Assembly (NCBI GenBank): GCA_022841625.1 | Contig: JALHRD010000006.1 | Span: forward strand, 115,387-179,386 | Direction: 5' to 3' | Source of the DNA: Xanthobacteraceae bacterium | Lineage (GTDB): Bacteria > Pseudomonadota > Alphaproteobacteria > Rhizobiales > Xanthobacteraceae | DNA length: 64,000 bases | Part shown: positions 55,179-63,946 of the stretch, in pieces | How positions within the stretch are numbered: the first letter of the stretch is position 1 | Layout: the number at the start of each line of letters is the position of its first letter | The notes under the pieces: generated by a model | The model's database searches: none | The model's input: only the letters and a program-made list of their open reading frames with translations | What the model was told of the DNA's origin: nothing | Position numbers and translations under genes: made by a program

Positions 55179-55778
55179 ATGCGAAAATTTCTGTCGGGAC
55201 TGACAATAGCTGCCGTGACCCTCGCCCCCGCTGCGGCCTTGGCCCACCCCGGTCATGGCGAGCACAGCGGATTCATCCAAGGCTTCCTGCATCCGATCGG
55301 TGGCCTCGACCATCTTCTGGCGATGGTGACGGTCGGCATCCTGGCCTACCAGATCGGTGGCCGGGCGTTGTGGCTGGTGCCGTCGGCATTCCTGGCGGTG
55401 ATGGCCGCGGGCGGCCTGCTCGGCTTTGCCGGTGTCTCGTTCTATTTCGTTGAGCCGAGCATCGCGGTTTCGGTGGTCGTGCTTGGCGCCCTCGTCGCAT
55501 TGGCGGTGAAGCCGGCGGTCACGATCGCCATGGGCCTTGTCGCGCTATTCGCGGTATTCCACGGTTACGCCCACGGCATCGAAGCGCCGCTGGCGGGATC
55601 GACCGCAGCTTACGGCGCGGGCTTCCTTGCGGCAACCGCACTCCTGCATGCAGCCGGCGTCGCGTTTGGTACTCTGGTCGGCCGCATCAGCGAGCGTCAC
55701 AGCCAAGTCGGTTATCGCCTGGCCGGTAGCGCCGTGGCGGTGGCGGGCCTGGTCATTCTGACCCGCGCTGTCATCTAA
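55179..55778 (+). CDS. HupE/UreJ family membrane protein
   Basis: 199 residues from ATG 55179 with AAGGA upstream. A signal peptide ends at ALA before HPGHGEHS, a His-rich start. The HPIGGLDHLLAM (38-49) motif is the metal-binding HPxxGxDH of HupE/UreJ; a second histidine-rich part FHGYAHGIEAP follows. About six helices. These proteins take up nickel or cobalt. No hydrogenase or urease genes are visible. The last 17 bases, including TAA, are part of a 20-bp tandem duplication. Confidence 0.9.
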   Translation: MRKFLSGLTIAAVTLAPAAALAHPGHGEHSGFIQGFLHPIGGLDHLLAMVTVGILAYQIGGRALWLVPSAFLAVMAAGGLLGFAGVSFYFVEPSIAVSVVVLGALVALAVKPAVTIAMGLVALFAVFHGYAHGIEAPLAGSTAAYGAGFLAATALLHAAGVAFGTLVGRISERHSQVGYRLAGSAVAVAGLVILTRAVI

Positions 55779-55801
55779 TCTCCCGCGCTGTCATCTAATC
55801 T
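55762..55801. repeat. Perfect 20-bp tandem duplication over the hupE stop codon
   Basis: Copy 1 is 55762-55781, copy 2 is 55782-55801, identical. The first copy holds the final hupE codons and its stop; the second is untranslated. It leaves the protein unchanged. Confidence 0.95.
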
Positions 55802-55822
55802 AAGGTCGCGCACACCAACTCC

Positions 55823-55862
55823 AGCCGGCCGCTCATCTCGATGGGCGGCCGGCTTTGCTTTT
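55823..55862 (+). terminator. Rho-independent terminator of hupE
   Basis: Ten-base-pair stem AGCCGGCCGC (55823-55832) / GCGGCCGGCT (55845-55854), 12-nt loop, then TTGCTTTT. Confidence 0.9.
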
Positions 55863-55897
55863 GAATACGTCTTTGATTGCTGTCGCGCGCAAGGCGG

Positions 55898-58843
55898 TCA
55901 GCGGTTGGCCCGGCCGGCTTCCACACTCATCGCCAACACCCGCGCGACGTGCCAAGCCTCGCGATTGGCGCCATCTGCAATTTGATGCCGGCAGGACGTG
56001 CCGTCGGCAACCACGATGGTACCGGCCGCGGCGCTGCGCACCTTTGGCAACAATGATAGTTCGGCCATTTTGAGCGACACCTCGATGGTGTCGGCGCCAT
56101 AGCCAAAGGCGCCGGCCATGCCGCAACAGCTCGACTCGACCGTCTCGACCGCAAGGCCAGGCACGAGTTTCAACGCTGCCTCGACCGCGCCCATCGCGCC
56201 AAATGCTTTCTGATGGCAATGGCCGTGCAGCAAGGCCCGCGCACCGATCGGCGCAAACGCAAGCGAGTTAAAGTCGAGTTCGCGCGTCACATATTCCTCA
56301 AACAGCATGGCCCGCGATGCTACCCAGCGCGCTTCTTCGCTTTTGATCAGCGCGGGGATTTCGTCACGAAAGCTGAACAGACAACTCGGCTCGAGTCCGA
56401 CCACCGCGATGCCGCTTGCAACATAGGGCGCGAGTGCCGCGAGCGTGCGCTCGGCTTCGGCGCGGGCCTGATCGACCAGCCCGACCGACAGAAAGGTGCG
56501 GCCACAACACAGCGGTCGCCGCGTGCCATCCGCGGGCTTCGGCAGATGTACCCGACAACCAGCCGCGTCGAGCACCGTGATCGCCGCGCGAACATTGACC
56601 GGCTCAAAATATCGATTGAAGGTGTCGGCGAACAAGACAACTTCCGCTCCGTCGGCTCCTTCGGCAGGCCCCGCCTGGTGCGGATCTCGAAACCAGTGCC
56701 GCCGCCACTGCGGCAGCTTTCGCTTGGCGCTGAAACCGGTGGCCGCCTCCGCCAGCCGCGCCAGCATCGGCAATTGATTGGGTAGATTGGCCAGCAACGA
56801 AAACCGCGCAGCATGCGGCGCATAACGCGGCAGATAGCCAATCAACCGGTCGTGCAGCGACAGCCCCTGCCGCTTCAGCCGCGCCGCCTGCACTTCGATC
56901 TTCATACGGGCCATGTCGACGCCGGTCGGACATTCGCGCCGGCAGGCCTTACAGGAGACGCAGTATTTCAGCGTCTCGGCCATTTCGTCCGACGCCAGCG
57001 CATCGGCGCCAAATTGTCCGCTGATGGCAAGCCGCAGCGCATTGGCGCGGCCGCGCGTGACGTCGCGCTCGTCGCGGGTGACCCGGTAGCTTGGGCACAT
57101 GACGCCACCGGCAAGCGTCCGGCAGGCGCCATTGTTGTTGCACATCTCGACTGCGCCCTGGAACCCGCCGCCGGCGCCCGGATAGGCCGACCAGTCGAGC
57201 TCCGTTGTGATTTCTTCGGCCCGATAATCGGGGCCGTAACGAAACAGGCTGCGGTCGTCGAATTTCGGCGCACGCACGATCTTGCCAGGATTGAACCGGC
57301 CATTCGGATCGAAACGGTCCTTCACCTCCACAAACGCGTTCACCAGCCGCTCGCCGAACATGAAGGCGTGAAATTCCGAACGCACGATCCCGTCGCCATG
57401 TTCGCCGGAATGCGAGCCCTTGTAATCGCGCACCAAAGCGAACGCTTCCTCGGCGATGGCGCGCATCGCTTTGACATCCTTTTCAAGCCGCAGATTGAGC
57501 ACCGGCCGCACATGCAGGCAGCCGACCGAGGCATGCGCGTACCAGGTGCCGCGGGTGCCATGGCGCGCGAACACCTCGGTCAGCTTCGCCGTGTAGTCGG
57601 CGAGGCGTTCCAACGGCACCGCGCAGTCCTCGACGAAGGAGATCGGTTTGCCCGCCTCCTTCATCGACATCATGACATTGAGGCCGGCGGCGCGCAGTTC
57701 ACCGATCGCCGTCTGCGTGGCGGCGTCCATCACTTCGACCACGCCGCCCCAATGCGCGCCGGAATCGCCCCAGGCATGGCCGAGATCGCCGATCAGTTCG
57801 CCGAGCCGCATTAATCTGCGAAAATTTTCATTCTGGTCGTCCTCACCAAATTCGACAAACAAGATCGCTTCAGGGTCGCCGCGCACCACGGCATCGATCG
57901 TGGGCTCGAACATGGCAATGTCGCGCGCCAGGCCCAGCATGGTGCGGTCGATCAGTTCAGCCGCAATCGGCGCGAGCTTGACGATGTGCTGCGCCGCCTC
58001 CATCGCTTTTTGAAAACTGCCGAAATGGCAAGCACCGACAGCGCGGCGACCGAGCAGCGGCGACAGTTTGAGCTCAATCCGGGTCGAGAAGCCGAGCGTG
58101 CCCTCGGAGCCGACCAGGATATGCGCGAGATTCACGGCGTTGCGGCCGGGCGCGAGCGCGTCGAGATTGTAACCGCCGACGCGGCGCTGTACTTGCGGGA
58201 AGCGCTGCCTGACCGCCTCCGCCTCGCGCGCACCGATCGCCATCAGATCGCGCGCCAGAGGCAGAAGCGAGATCGGGACATCGGACAGATCAGGCGCGAC
58301 CGAACCGAAATGCGCGGCGCTGCCGTCCGCCAGCAGCACGTCGATTGCAATCACGTTTTCGCGGGTATTGCCGTAGCGCAAGGAGCGCGCGCCGCAAGAA
58401 TTGTTGCCGACCATGCCGCCGATGGTGGCGCGCGAGGCGGTCGAAATGTCGACTGGAAACCACAGCCCATGCGGCTTGAGCTTGCGGTTGAGTTCGTCGA
58501 GCACGATGCCGGGCTCGACCACGCAGCGGCGGCCGGCCACATCGAGTTCAACTAGCTTGTCGAGATATTTCGAACAATCGACGATCAGCGAATGGTTGAT
58601 GGTCTGGCCGCATTGCGAGGTGCCGCCGCCGCGCGGGGTGATCGGGATCCCTTCCGCCCGCGCAATTGTCAGGACGCGCCCGGCCTCGTCCATGGTGCGC
58701 GGCGCCACCACACCCACCGGCACGATTTGATAATGCGAGGCGTCGGTGGCGTAGCGGCCGCGGCTATAGCGGTCAAACAGCACATCGCCAGAGATTTCAG
58801 CCCTGAGCCGGCGCTCAAGGCCCGGCCGCAACGATTCCGCCAT
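55898..58843 (-). CDS. FAD-binding and 4Fe-4S oxidoreductase, YdiJ-like
   Basis: 981 residues combining a GlcD-like flavoprotein and a GlcF-like Fe-S/CCG region. The FAD-binding PCMH domain has ITPRGGGTSQCGQT (68-81) and GNNSCGARSLRYGNTRENV. Near residues 564-583 MCNNNGACR...MCPSY and near 626-637 CVSCKACRRECP (CxxCxxxCP) are 4Fe-4S clusters. The C-terminal third has CCGRTFLSVGLVD and SCCGMAGAFGYG (CCG motifs). This matches YdiJ/D-2-hydroxyglutarate or D-lactate type dehydrogenases feeding electrons to quinone. The substrate is a 2-hydroxy acid at best guess. Monocistronic; convergent with hupE. Confidence 0.9.
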   Translation of the reverse strand: MAESLRPGLERRLRAEISGDVLFDRYSRGRYATDASHYQIVPVGVVAPRTMDEAGRVLTIARAEGIPITPRGGGTSQCGQTINHSLIVDCSKYLDKLVELDVAGRRCVVEPGIVLDELNRKLKPHGLWFPVDISTASRATIGGMVGNNSCGARSLRYGNTRENVIAIDVLLADGSAAHFGSVAPDLSDVPISLLPLARDLMAIGAREAEAVRQRFPQVQRRVGGYNLDALAPGRNAVNLAHILVGSEGTLGFSTRIELKLSPLLGRRAVGACHFGSFQKAMEAAQHIVKLAPIAAELIDRTMLGLARDIAMFEPTIDAVVRGDPEAILFVEFGEDDQNENFRRLMRLGELIGDLGHAWGDSGAHWGGVVEVMDAATQTAIGELRAAGLNVMMSMKEAGKPISFVEDCAVPLERLADYTAKLTEVFARHGTRGTWYAHASVGCLHVRPVLNLRLEKDVKAMRAIAEEAFALVRDYKGSHSGEHGDGIVRSEFHAFMFGERLVNAFVEVKDRFDPNGRFNPGKIVRAPKFDDRSLFRYGPDYRAEEITTELDWSAYPGAGGGFQGAVEMCNNNGACRTLAGGVMCPSYRVTRDERDVTRGRANALRLAISGQFGADALASDEMAETLKYCVSCKACRRECPTGVDMARMKIEVQAARLKRQGLSLHDRLIGYLPRYAPHAARFSLLANLPNQLPMLARLAEAATGFSAKRKLPQWRRHWFRDPHQAGPAEGADGAEVVLFADTFNRYFEPVNVRAAITVLDAAGCRVHLPKPADGTRRPLCCGRTFLSVGLVDQARAEAERTLAALAPYVASGIAVVGLEPSCLFSFRDEIPALIKSEEARWVASRAMLFEEYVTRELDFNSLAFAPIGARALLHGHCHQKAFGAMGAVEAALKLVPGLAVETVESSCCGMAGAFGYGADTIEVSLKMAELSLLPKVRSAAAGTIVVADGTSCRHQIADGANREAWHVARVLAMSVEAGRANR

Positions 58844-58918
58844 GACATCCCGCTATTGCCTGTGAGCCCGGAGGCTAGCGGGAGAGAGGGCCCGTCCGCA
58901 ATCGACGCCGCCGCAGAA

Positions 58919-59062
58919 TTATCGAGATGCCAGGATGCCGTCGCCTGGAACCACCTGCCGCCGCCGGGCACCGTCATCCCCGTCGAACGCATGCACGGCA
59001 ATGACCGCGCAGACCTGCGCCCCAATCAGCATCGCAAACGCCAATGCACCGAGGATATCCAT
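58919..59062 (-). CDS. Small putative membrane protein
   Basis: 47 residues from ATG 59062: MDILGALAFAMLIGAQVCAVIAVHA, one helix, then a basic, Gly-rich tail (DGDDGARRRQVVPGDG). GGAG lies just upstream at short spacing. It resembles single-helix proteins found near membrane dehydrogenases, but no family is recognised. The evidence is the hydrophobic N-terminus and ribosome site; it may not be real. Confidence 0.4.
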   Translation of the reverse strand: MDILGALAFAMLIGAQVCAVIAVHAFDGDDGARRRQVVPGDGILASR

Positions 59063-59384
59063 CGCATTGCTCCGTCCGACCACGCAGTGCCGAGAGGATG
59101 GACGCAACATGCTTGCCCGGCATGAAATCCGTCCCAACACAGGAGACGCCATCGTGCATGCGAGCCGGGGTGCCCGCGTCCTCCAAATGGAGGAGGCGGC
59201 AAAATTTTGCGGCTCCCCCTATGACTTCCTGGGGCCACATCATTGGAGGATGATGGACGCGGGCTTTACCACGCGCCCAGCCCCTTAGCTCTCACCCTTT
59301 ATCCTTGACCCCCGGCCCCAATCCGGTGTTCAACGCCCCCGCGCTGGCTGCCCAAGGATGGGCCCCCGGCCGCAAGGAGCCCAA
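59063..59384. other. Intergenic region upstream of the serine-glyoxylate aminotransferase gene
   Basis: 322 bp. It contains the 12-bp palindrome GCAAAATTTTGC (59199-59210) and a CTCC-AAAT-GGAG hairpin just before it. A 59-codon open frame from ATG 59109 cannot be supported. The aminotransferase promoter is probably here. Confidence 0.5.
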
Positions 59385-60575
59385 ATGCCCAAGAATTCGT
59401 CGCGCCCCGTCGGCCGCCACTTCCTGCAGATTCCCGGCCCGACACAAATCCCCGACCGCGTGCTGCGCGCGATGGACACCCCGATCATCGACCATCGGGG
59501 CCCGGAGTTCGCCAAGCTCACCAAGCGCTGCCTCGACGGGATCAAGACCATCTTCAAGACCACCAACCCGGTGATCATCTACACGGCGACCGGCACCGGC
59601 GCATGGGAAGCGGCGCTGATCAACACCCTCAATGCCGGCGACCGGGTGCTGATGGTCGAGACCGGCCAGTTCGGGACGCTGTGGAAGCGGATGGCCGAGA
59701 ACATCGGGCTCAAGCCCGAATTCATCAGCACCGATTGGCGCATCGGCGCCGACCCCAACGCCATCGAAGCGGCGCTGCGCAAGGACACCAAGAAAGAGAT
59801 TAAGGCGGTTTGTGTTCTGCACAACGAGACCTCGACCGGCTGCCTGTCGCCGATCAAAGAGATCCGCAAGGCAATCGACGCCGCCGGCCATCCGGCGCTG
59901 TTCATGGTCGACACCATCTCCTCGCTCGCCTCGACCGACTACCGCCACGACGAATGGGGCGTCGACGTCACGGTCGGCGGCGCGCAGAAGGGCCTGATGC
60001 TGCCGCCCGGCATGTCGTTCAATGCGGTCAGCGACAAGGCGCTGGCGGCGTCGAAGACCTCCAAACTGCCGAAGTCGTTCTGGTCGTGGGAAGAAATGCT
60101 TAACATGAACAAGATCGGCTTCTTCCCCTACACGCCGGCAACACTGATGCTGCACGGCCTGGCCGAAGGCATTGCCATGCTGCACGAGGAAGGGCTCGAC
60201 AACGTGTTCGCCCGCCACGAGCGACTCGCCGAAGCGACCCGCCGCGCGGTGCGCGCCTGGGGCCTCGACATCATGTGCAGCGATCCGAAATATTATTCGC
60301 CGACCATCACCGCGGTGATGCTGCCCGCCGGCCACGATGCCGACGCGTTCCGCAACCTCGCGCTTGAGAACTTCAACATCTCCTATGGCGCAAGCTTTGG
60401 CCCCTATGCCGGGAAATATTTCCGTATCGGGCACCTGGGCGATGTCAACGAAGGCATGCAAATCGGCGCGCTCGGCATCACCGAGATGGCGCTGTCGCTC
60501 GCCGGAATCCCGCACAAGAAGGGCGGCGTGCAGGCGGCGATCGATTACCTCGCCTCATCTGCCAAGGCGGCGTGA
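59385..60575 (+). CDS. sga: Serine--glyoxylate aminotransferase (class V)
   Basis: 396 residues from ATG 59385 with AAGGAG upstream; a start at 59358 is open but lacks a ribosome site. It is a class V PLP aminotransferase: QIPGPTQIPDRVLRAM, NPVIIYTATGTGAWEAAL, CVLHNETSTGCLSPI, FMVDTISSLASTDYR and the PLP lysine in GGAQKGLMLPPGMS (Lys202). The C-terminal FGPYAGKYFRIGHLGDVNE is typical of serine-glyoxylate or alanine-glyoxylate enzymes. It converts serine and glyoxylate to hydroxypyruvate and glycine, the serine-cycle or photorespiratory step. No other serine-cycle gene is adjacent. Confidence 0.9.
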   Translation: MPKNSSRPVGRHFLQIPGPTQIPDRVLRAMDTPIIDHRGPEFAKLTKRCLDGIKTIFKTTNPVIIYTATGTGAWEAALINTLNAGDRVLMVETGQFGTLWKRMAENIGLKPEFISTDWRIGADPNAIEAALRKDTKKEIKAVCVLHNETSTGCLSPIKEIRKAIDAAGHPALFMVDTISSLASTDYRHDEWGVDVTVGGAQKGLMLPPGMSFNAVSDKALAASKTSKLPKSFWSWEEMLNMNKIGFFPYTPATLMLHGLAEGIAMLHEEGLDNVFARHERLAEATRRAVRAWGLDIMCSDPKYYSPTITAVMLPAGHDADAFRNLALENFNISYGASFGPYAGKYFRIGHLGDVNEGMQIGALGITEMALSLAGIPHKKGGVQAAIDYLASSAKAA

Positions 60576-60657
60576 GGGCGGCGGCTCTGCGGCTGCCATG
60601 AGTTGAGGGCGCAGCAATGACCAGCGCAATCGCGGCTGCGCCTACAGTAGGCCATGC

Positions 60658-61638
60658 CTAATCCGCCGGCTGGATCTTCGACGCGCGGCCGACCTCGCTC
60701 CACTGCTCGATCTCGGACTTGACGAACGCCCCGAACGCCGCCGGCGTGCTGGCAACGACCACGGCGCCCTCGCCGGCCAGACGCTTTTGCGTCTCGGGCA
60801 TTGCGAGCAGCGCCGCCACTTCGGTGTGAACGCGCGCGATGATCGGCGCGGGCGTGCCGATCGGCGCGAACATGCCGAACCAATTCAACACCTCGTAACC
60901 CTTGACGCCGGCTTCCGCCACCGATGGGACGTCGGGCAGAGCCGGCGTGCGCTCGCGTGACGTCACCGCGAGCGCCCGCAACTTGCCGGCGTCAATATGC
61001 GGCTTGGCGGAGGCGACGTTCGACACCATCGAGGCCACATGACCACCCAGCAGATCGGAGATCGCCGGGCCGACGCCCTTGTAGGGAACATGGACGATGT
61101 CAATGCCGGTCCGGGTCTTCAGGAGTTCCATCGACAGATGCAGATTGCTGCCAACGCCGGCCGACGCGAAATTGATCTGGCCGGGCTTCGCCTTGGCGGC
61201 AGCAATGAAATCGGCAAGTGTCTTGAACGGCTGCGACGGATGCACCACCAGCACATTCGGCAGCGACACCATCTGCATGATCGGGGCAAGATCGCGCACC
61301 ACATCATAGGGCAGTTTCTTGTAGACGATGTGATTGATGGTGATGGTGCCGGCAACCACCAGGAACGTGTAGCCATCGGCGGGCGACTTGACGACCGCTT
61401 CAATGCCGATGATGTTGCCGGCGCCGCCGCGGTTCTCGACGTAAAACTGCTGGCCCATCACCCCGGTCAGATGCGCCGCGACCATGCGCCCGAGCGTATC
61501 CGCCATCCCGCCCGGCGCCGTCGAAACCAGAATCCTGACCGGCTTGACGGGATAGTCCTGCGCCAGCGATGGGCCCCAAGGGCCGCCGGCCAACGCAACC
61601 ACAATGCCGCCCGCAACAAAGCCCCGCCGCGTCATCAT
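60658..61638 (-). CDS. Bug-family tripartite tricarboxylate receptor, twin-arginine leader
   Basis: 326 residues. The leader MMTRRGFVAGGIVVALAGG is of twin-arginine type. Mature start YPVKPVRILVSTAPGGMADTL, with an APGGMAD ligand loop in place of AGGxxD; VENRGGAGNIIGIEAV and DIVHVPYKGVGPAISDLLGG hold the family positions. It is the third gene behind the amidohydrolase and dienelactone hydrolase (80-nt gap), on one strand, so a shared transcript is likely. Confidence 0.9.
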   Translation of the reverse strand: MMTRRGFVAGGIVVALAGGPWGPSLAQDYPVKPVRILVSTAPGGMADTLGRMVAAHLTGVMGQQFYVENRGGAGNIIGIEAVVKSPADGYTFLVVAGTITINHIVYKKLPYDVVRDLAPIMQMVSLPNVLVVHPSQPFKTLADFIAAAKAKPGQINFASAGVGSNLHLSMELLKTRTGIDIVHVPYKGVGPAISDLLGGHVASMVSNVASAKPHIDAGKLRALAVTSRERTPALPDVPSVAEAGVKGYEVLNWFGMFAPIGTPAPIIARVHTEVAALLAMPETQKRLAGEGAVVVASTPAAFGAFVKSEIEQWSEVGRASKIQPAD

Positions 61639-61717
61639 GCGCCACTCCCCAGACTATTGGCCACCAAGACAGCACCGGCGACTATAAGGCATTTACCGGC
61701 GGCGCGGCAGGCGACAA

Positions 61718-62425
61718 TTACCCACCCGCAGAAAGATGCCGCTTGAAGAAATCGACCGTTAACGCCAGCGCACGATCTGCTTCCGGCTGGCTGTAGGTTC
61801 TACCGCCGTGGCGCGCGAAGGCATGGTCGGCATTCGGATATTTATGAATTGTAACCAGCGGGTTGGGCGATATCCGCCGCTCCAGGAGATCGTTGACCTC
61901 GGCTTGCACCCAGCGGTCCTTCATCGCCATGTGCAGCACAAACGGCCGGTGCAGGTTTTTCGCCTCACGGATGCGGTGCTCGATGTAGGTTCCGTAATAG
62001 GCGACGGCGCAATCGATGTCGGTGCGGCAGCACATCAGGTAGCAGAGCTTGCCACCGAGGCAGTAGCCGACGGCGCCGACTTTTCCATTGCATTCAGGGA
62101 TCGCCTTGAGAAATTGCCGAATGTCCTCCATGTCACGCACGCCGAGATCGTAATCGAAGTCGTAATAGAGATCGAACGCCCGCTTCACATCCTCCGGGTT
62201 TCGGTCGTAAAGCTCCACGCCCGGCTCCTGCCGCCAGAACAGGTCCGGCACCAGGCACACGAAACCGGCCTCGGCGAATTCCTGCGCATGCTGCCGCATG
62301 GTGTCGTTGACGCCCCAGATCTCCATGATAGCAATGACAGCGCCGGCCGGCGTGCGCTCGGGATAGGCCACATAGGCCCCCATCTCGCCGTCGCGCAATT
62401 TCACTTTGATGGTCTCGGTTCTCAT
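61718..62425 (-). CDS. Dienelactone hydrolase family protein (cytoplasmic)
   Basis: 235 residues from ATG 62425 with GGGGAGG upstream. The nucleophile is Cys122 in GAVGYCLGGKL; KDRWV and ADHAFARHGG supply the acid and histidine. The conserved GAVIAIMEIWGVND and FVCLVPDLFWRQ are standard for the family. It hydrolyses lactones such as dienelactone. It lacks a signal peptide, unlike the copy at 43670. Located between the amidohydrolase and a Bug receptor. Confidence 0.9.
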   Translation of the reverse strand: MRTETIKVKLRDGEMGAYVAYPERTPAGAVIAIMEIWGVNDTMRQHAQEFAEAGFVCLVPDLFWRQEPGVELYDRNPEDVKRAFDLYYDFDYDLGVRDMEDIRQFLKAIPECNGKVGAVGYCLGGKLCYLMCCRTDIDCAVAYYGTYIEHRIREAKNLHRPFVLHMAMKDRWVQAEVNDLLERRISPNPLVTIHKYPNADHAFARHGGRTYSQPEADRALALTVDFFKRHLSAGG

Positions 62426-62468
62426 CGCTCCTCCCCGCTCCCAGGCGTAGCGCTTGCGGGACACACGC

Positions 62469-63467
62469 CTAAAGCCGCAACAATTTTTTCGCGTTGCCCG
62501 AGAATATCGCAGCCTTCTCCGCCCGCGATATGTCGAGCGCCTCGACCGCCCGCAGCGAATTGGCGATTAATCCGCGTCCTTGCTCGGCGTCGAACGGCGC
62601 GTCGCTGGCGAACAGGCAGAACTCGGTCCCGAAGAATGCATGGCCGCAGCGCGTCGGCGCGTCTTCGCCGAGCGCGGTATCGGCATAGAGCATCTTGAAA
62701 TATTCGATCGGAGGTTTCTTGAGGCCGCACTCCTGCGCGACCGGATTACCATCCGGCGTGCCGAAGAATATCTGCCGGAAGCCAAGCTTAACTTTGCCCG
62801 CGAAATACGGGATCATGCCGCCCATATGATGCGTGACGATCTTCAGGCTCGGCAGTTCATCTAAAATGCCGGAATAAATCAGCCGCGTCATGCAAGCGGT
62901 GGTTTCATAGGGCCAACCGAAGCTGAACCAGATTTCATTCTCCGACGCCGTCTCGCTGGCGTAATCCGCAAACTGCGGCCCCCGCATGGGATGCACCCAA
63001 ACCGGCAGATCGTGCGCGACCATCCGCGCAAAGATCGGCCGGAACGTGGGCGCACTCAACGGCTTGCCGGCGACATTGGTGAACACTTGAACACCGCGCG
63101 CACCGAGCTGCGTGATCGCCCGGTCGATCTCGTCAATACAAGCCTCGACATTGTTCATTGGCAGCGACGCAACGAACGCCGGGAAACGATCCGGATGGCG
63201 GCGACAGACCTCGGCCATAGCATCGTTGGCGACGCGCGCGAGTTCAGGCGATTGCGCGGGCGTAGCGACAAGCTCGAGCGGTGGGTTGGCAAGACAGATC
63301 ACTTGGCGCAGGTCGCTAAATTGATCGAGCAGGCGCAGCCGCGCATCGACATCGACCAGGGGTTTGAGCCTTGGAAACGCTGTCACCGCCATGTGGTCGG
63401 GCGCAAGCTTGGCCAGGCGGTCGAGATAGGCTTTCGGCATGAAGTGATTGAAGACATCGATCGCCAC
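62469..63467 (-). CDS. Amidohydrolase_2 (ACMSD-like) family protein
   Basis: 332 residues from GTG 63467; GGAGGG lies upstream at longer spacing. ACMSD-like layout: DVFNHFMPKAYLDRL, VWVHPMRG, IVTHHMGGMIPYFAG and CLFASDAPFD. In most relatives the N-terminus carries HxH; here it reads F-N-H (Phe6, His8), so the first metal ligand appears lost, while the later His and Asp remain. It may decarboxylate or hydrate a small aromatic intermediate. First gene of the amidohydrolase/DLH/Bug cluster. Confidence 0.87.
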   Translation of the reverse strand: MAIDVFNHFMPKAYLDRLAKLAPDHMAVTAFPRLKPLVDVDARLRLLDQFSDLRQVICLANPPLELVATPAQSPELARVANDAMAEVCRRHPDRFPAFVASLPMNNVEACIDEIDRAITQLGARGVQVFTNVAGKPLSAPTFRPIFARMVAHDLPVWVHPMRGPQFADYASETASENEIWFSFGWPYETTACMTRLIYSGILDELPSLKIVTHHMGGMIPYFAGKVKLGFRQIFFGTPDGNPVAQECGLKKPPIEYFKMLYADTALGEDAPTRCGHAFFGTEFCLFASDAPFDAEQGRGLIANSLRAVEALDISRAEKAAIFSGNAKKLLRL

Positions 63468-63661
63468 AGTGGGGCACCCTCCGCATGGAAATCCTATGTT
63501 CAGGTTTAGAACTTGCCACCATACAGGAGATCACTGGCGCCATTCGCGCAGACGCCGCGCCTAGCAATCCAACCCATTGGACATGCCCATCTTAAATAAT
63601 AAATTATCCGTTAACCTACTTAATGCGATAAACGCGCTGTTTCGAGCCATAAAGGCGGGAA

Positions 63662-63946
63662 ATGAGTGCCGTTGGTCACTTCGTCCGCTCGAAGGCCGGG
63701 CGGATTTTATCGATGTGCCTGCTGCCGGGCACGATCGTCGCCCATTTCCTCGCCTTCGGCCTCGATACACCGCCTGCCCAGGCCGCGTTCCTGGCAGTCG
63801 TGACCGGGTTCTGCACAATAATCTTGTTCGTTCATCTCCGCCACATGAATGAACAGGAGTCGGTGGCTGAGCACCTGCACACCCTAGGTGGTGTGGACTC
63901 TAGGGATTCCCTTTTAGGAGCAAATCAGATTCAAGGCTGCTTTTAG
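63662..63946 (+). CDS. Small membrane protein interrupted by IS insertion
   Basis: The open frame of 94 residues begins MSAVGHFVRSKAGRILSMCL, with one or two helices (about 15-32, 42-58: FLAVVTGFCTIILFVHL) and HMNEQESVAEHLH, then runs into sequence (about 75-94) that belongs to the left end of the IS element. The native C-terminus is therefore probably lost. GGCGGGA is the ribosome site. The family is unknown. Confidence 0.55.
   Translation: MSAVGHFVRSKAGRILSMCLLPGTIVAHFLAFGLDTPPAQAAFLAVVTGFCTIILFVHLRHMNEQESVAEHLHTLGGVDSRDSLLGANQIQGCF

Noticed and set aside
59199..59210. 12-bp palindrome GCAAAATTTTGC upstream of sga
   Set aside because: Short and isolated; no second copy seen, so not called an operator.
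59109..59288. 59-codon open frame upstream of sga
   Set aside because: No ribosome site, no family resemblance; kept only as a note in the intergenic entry.
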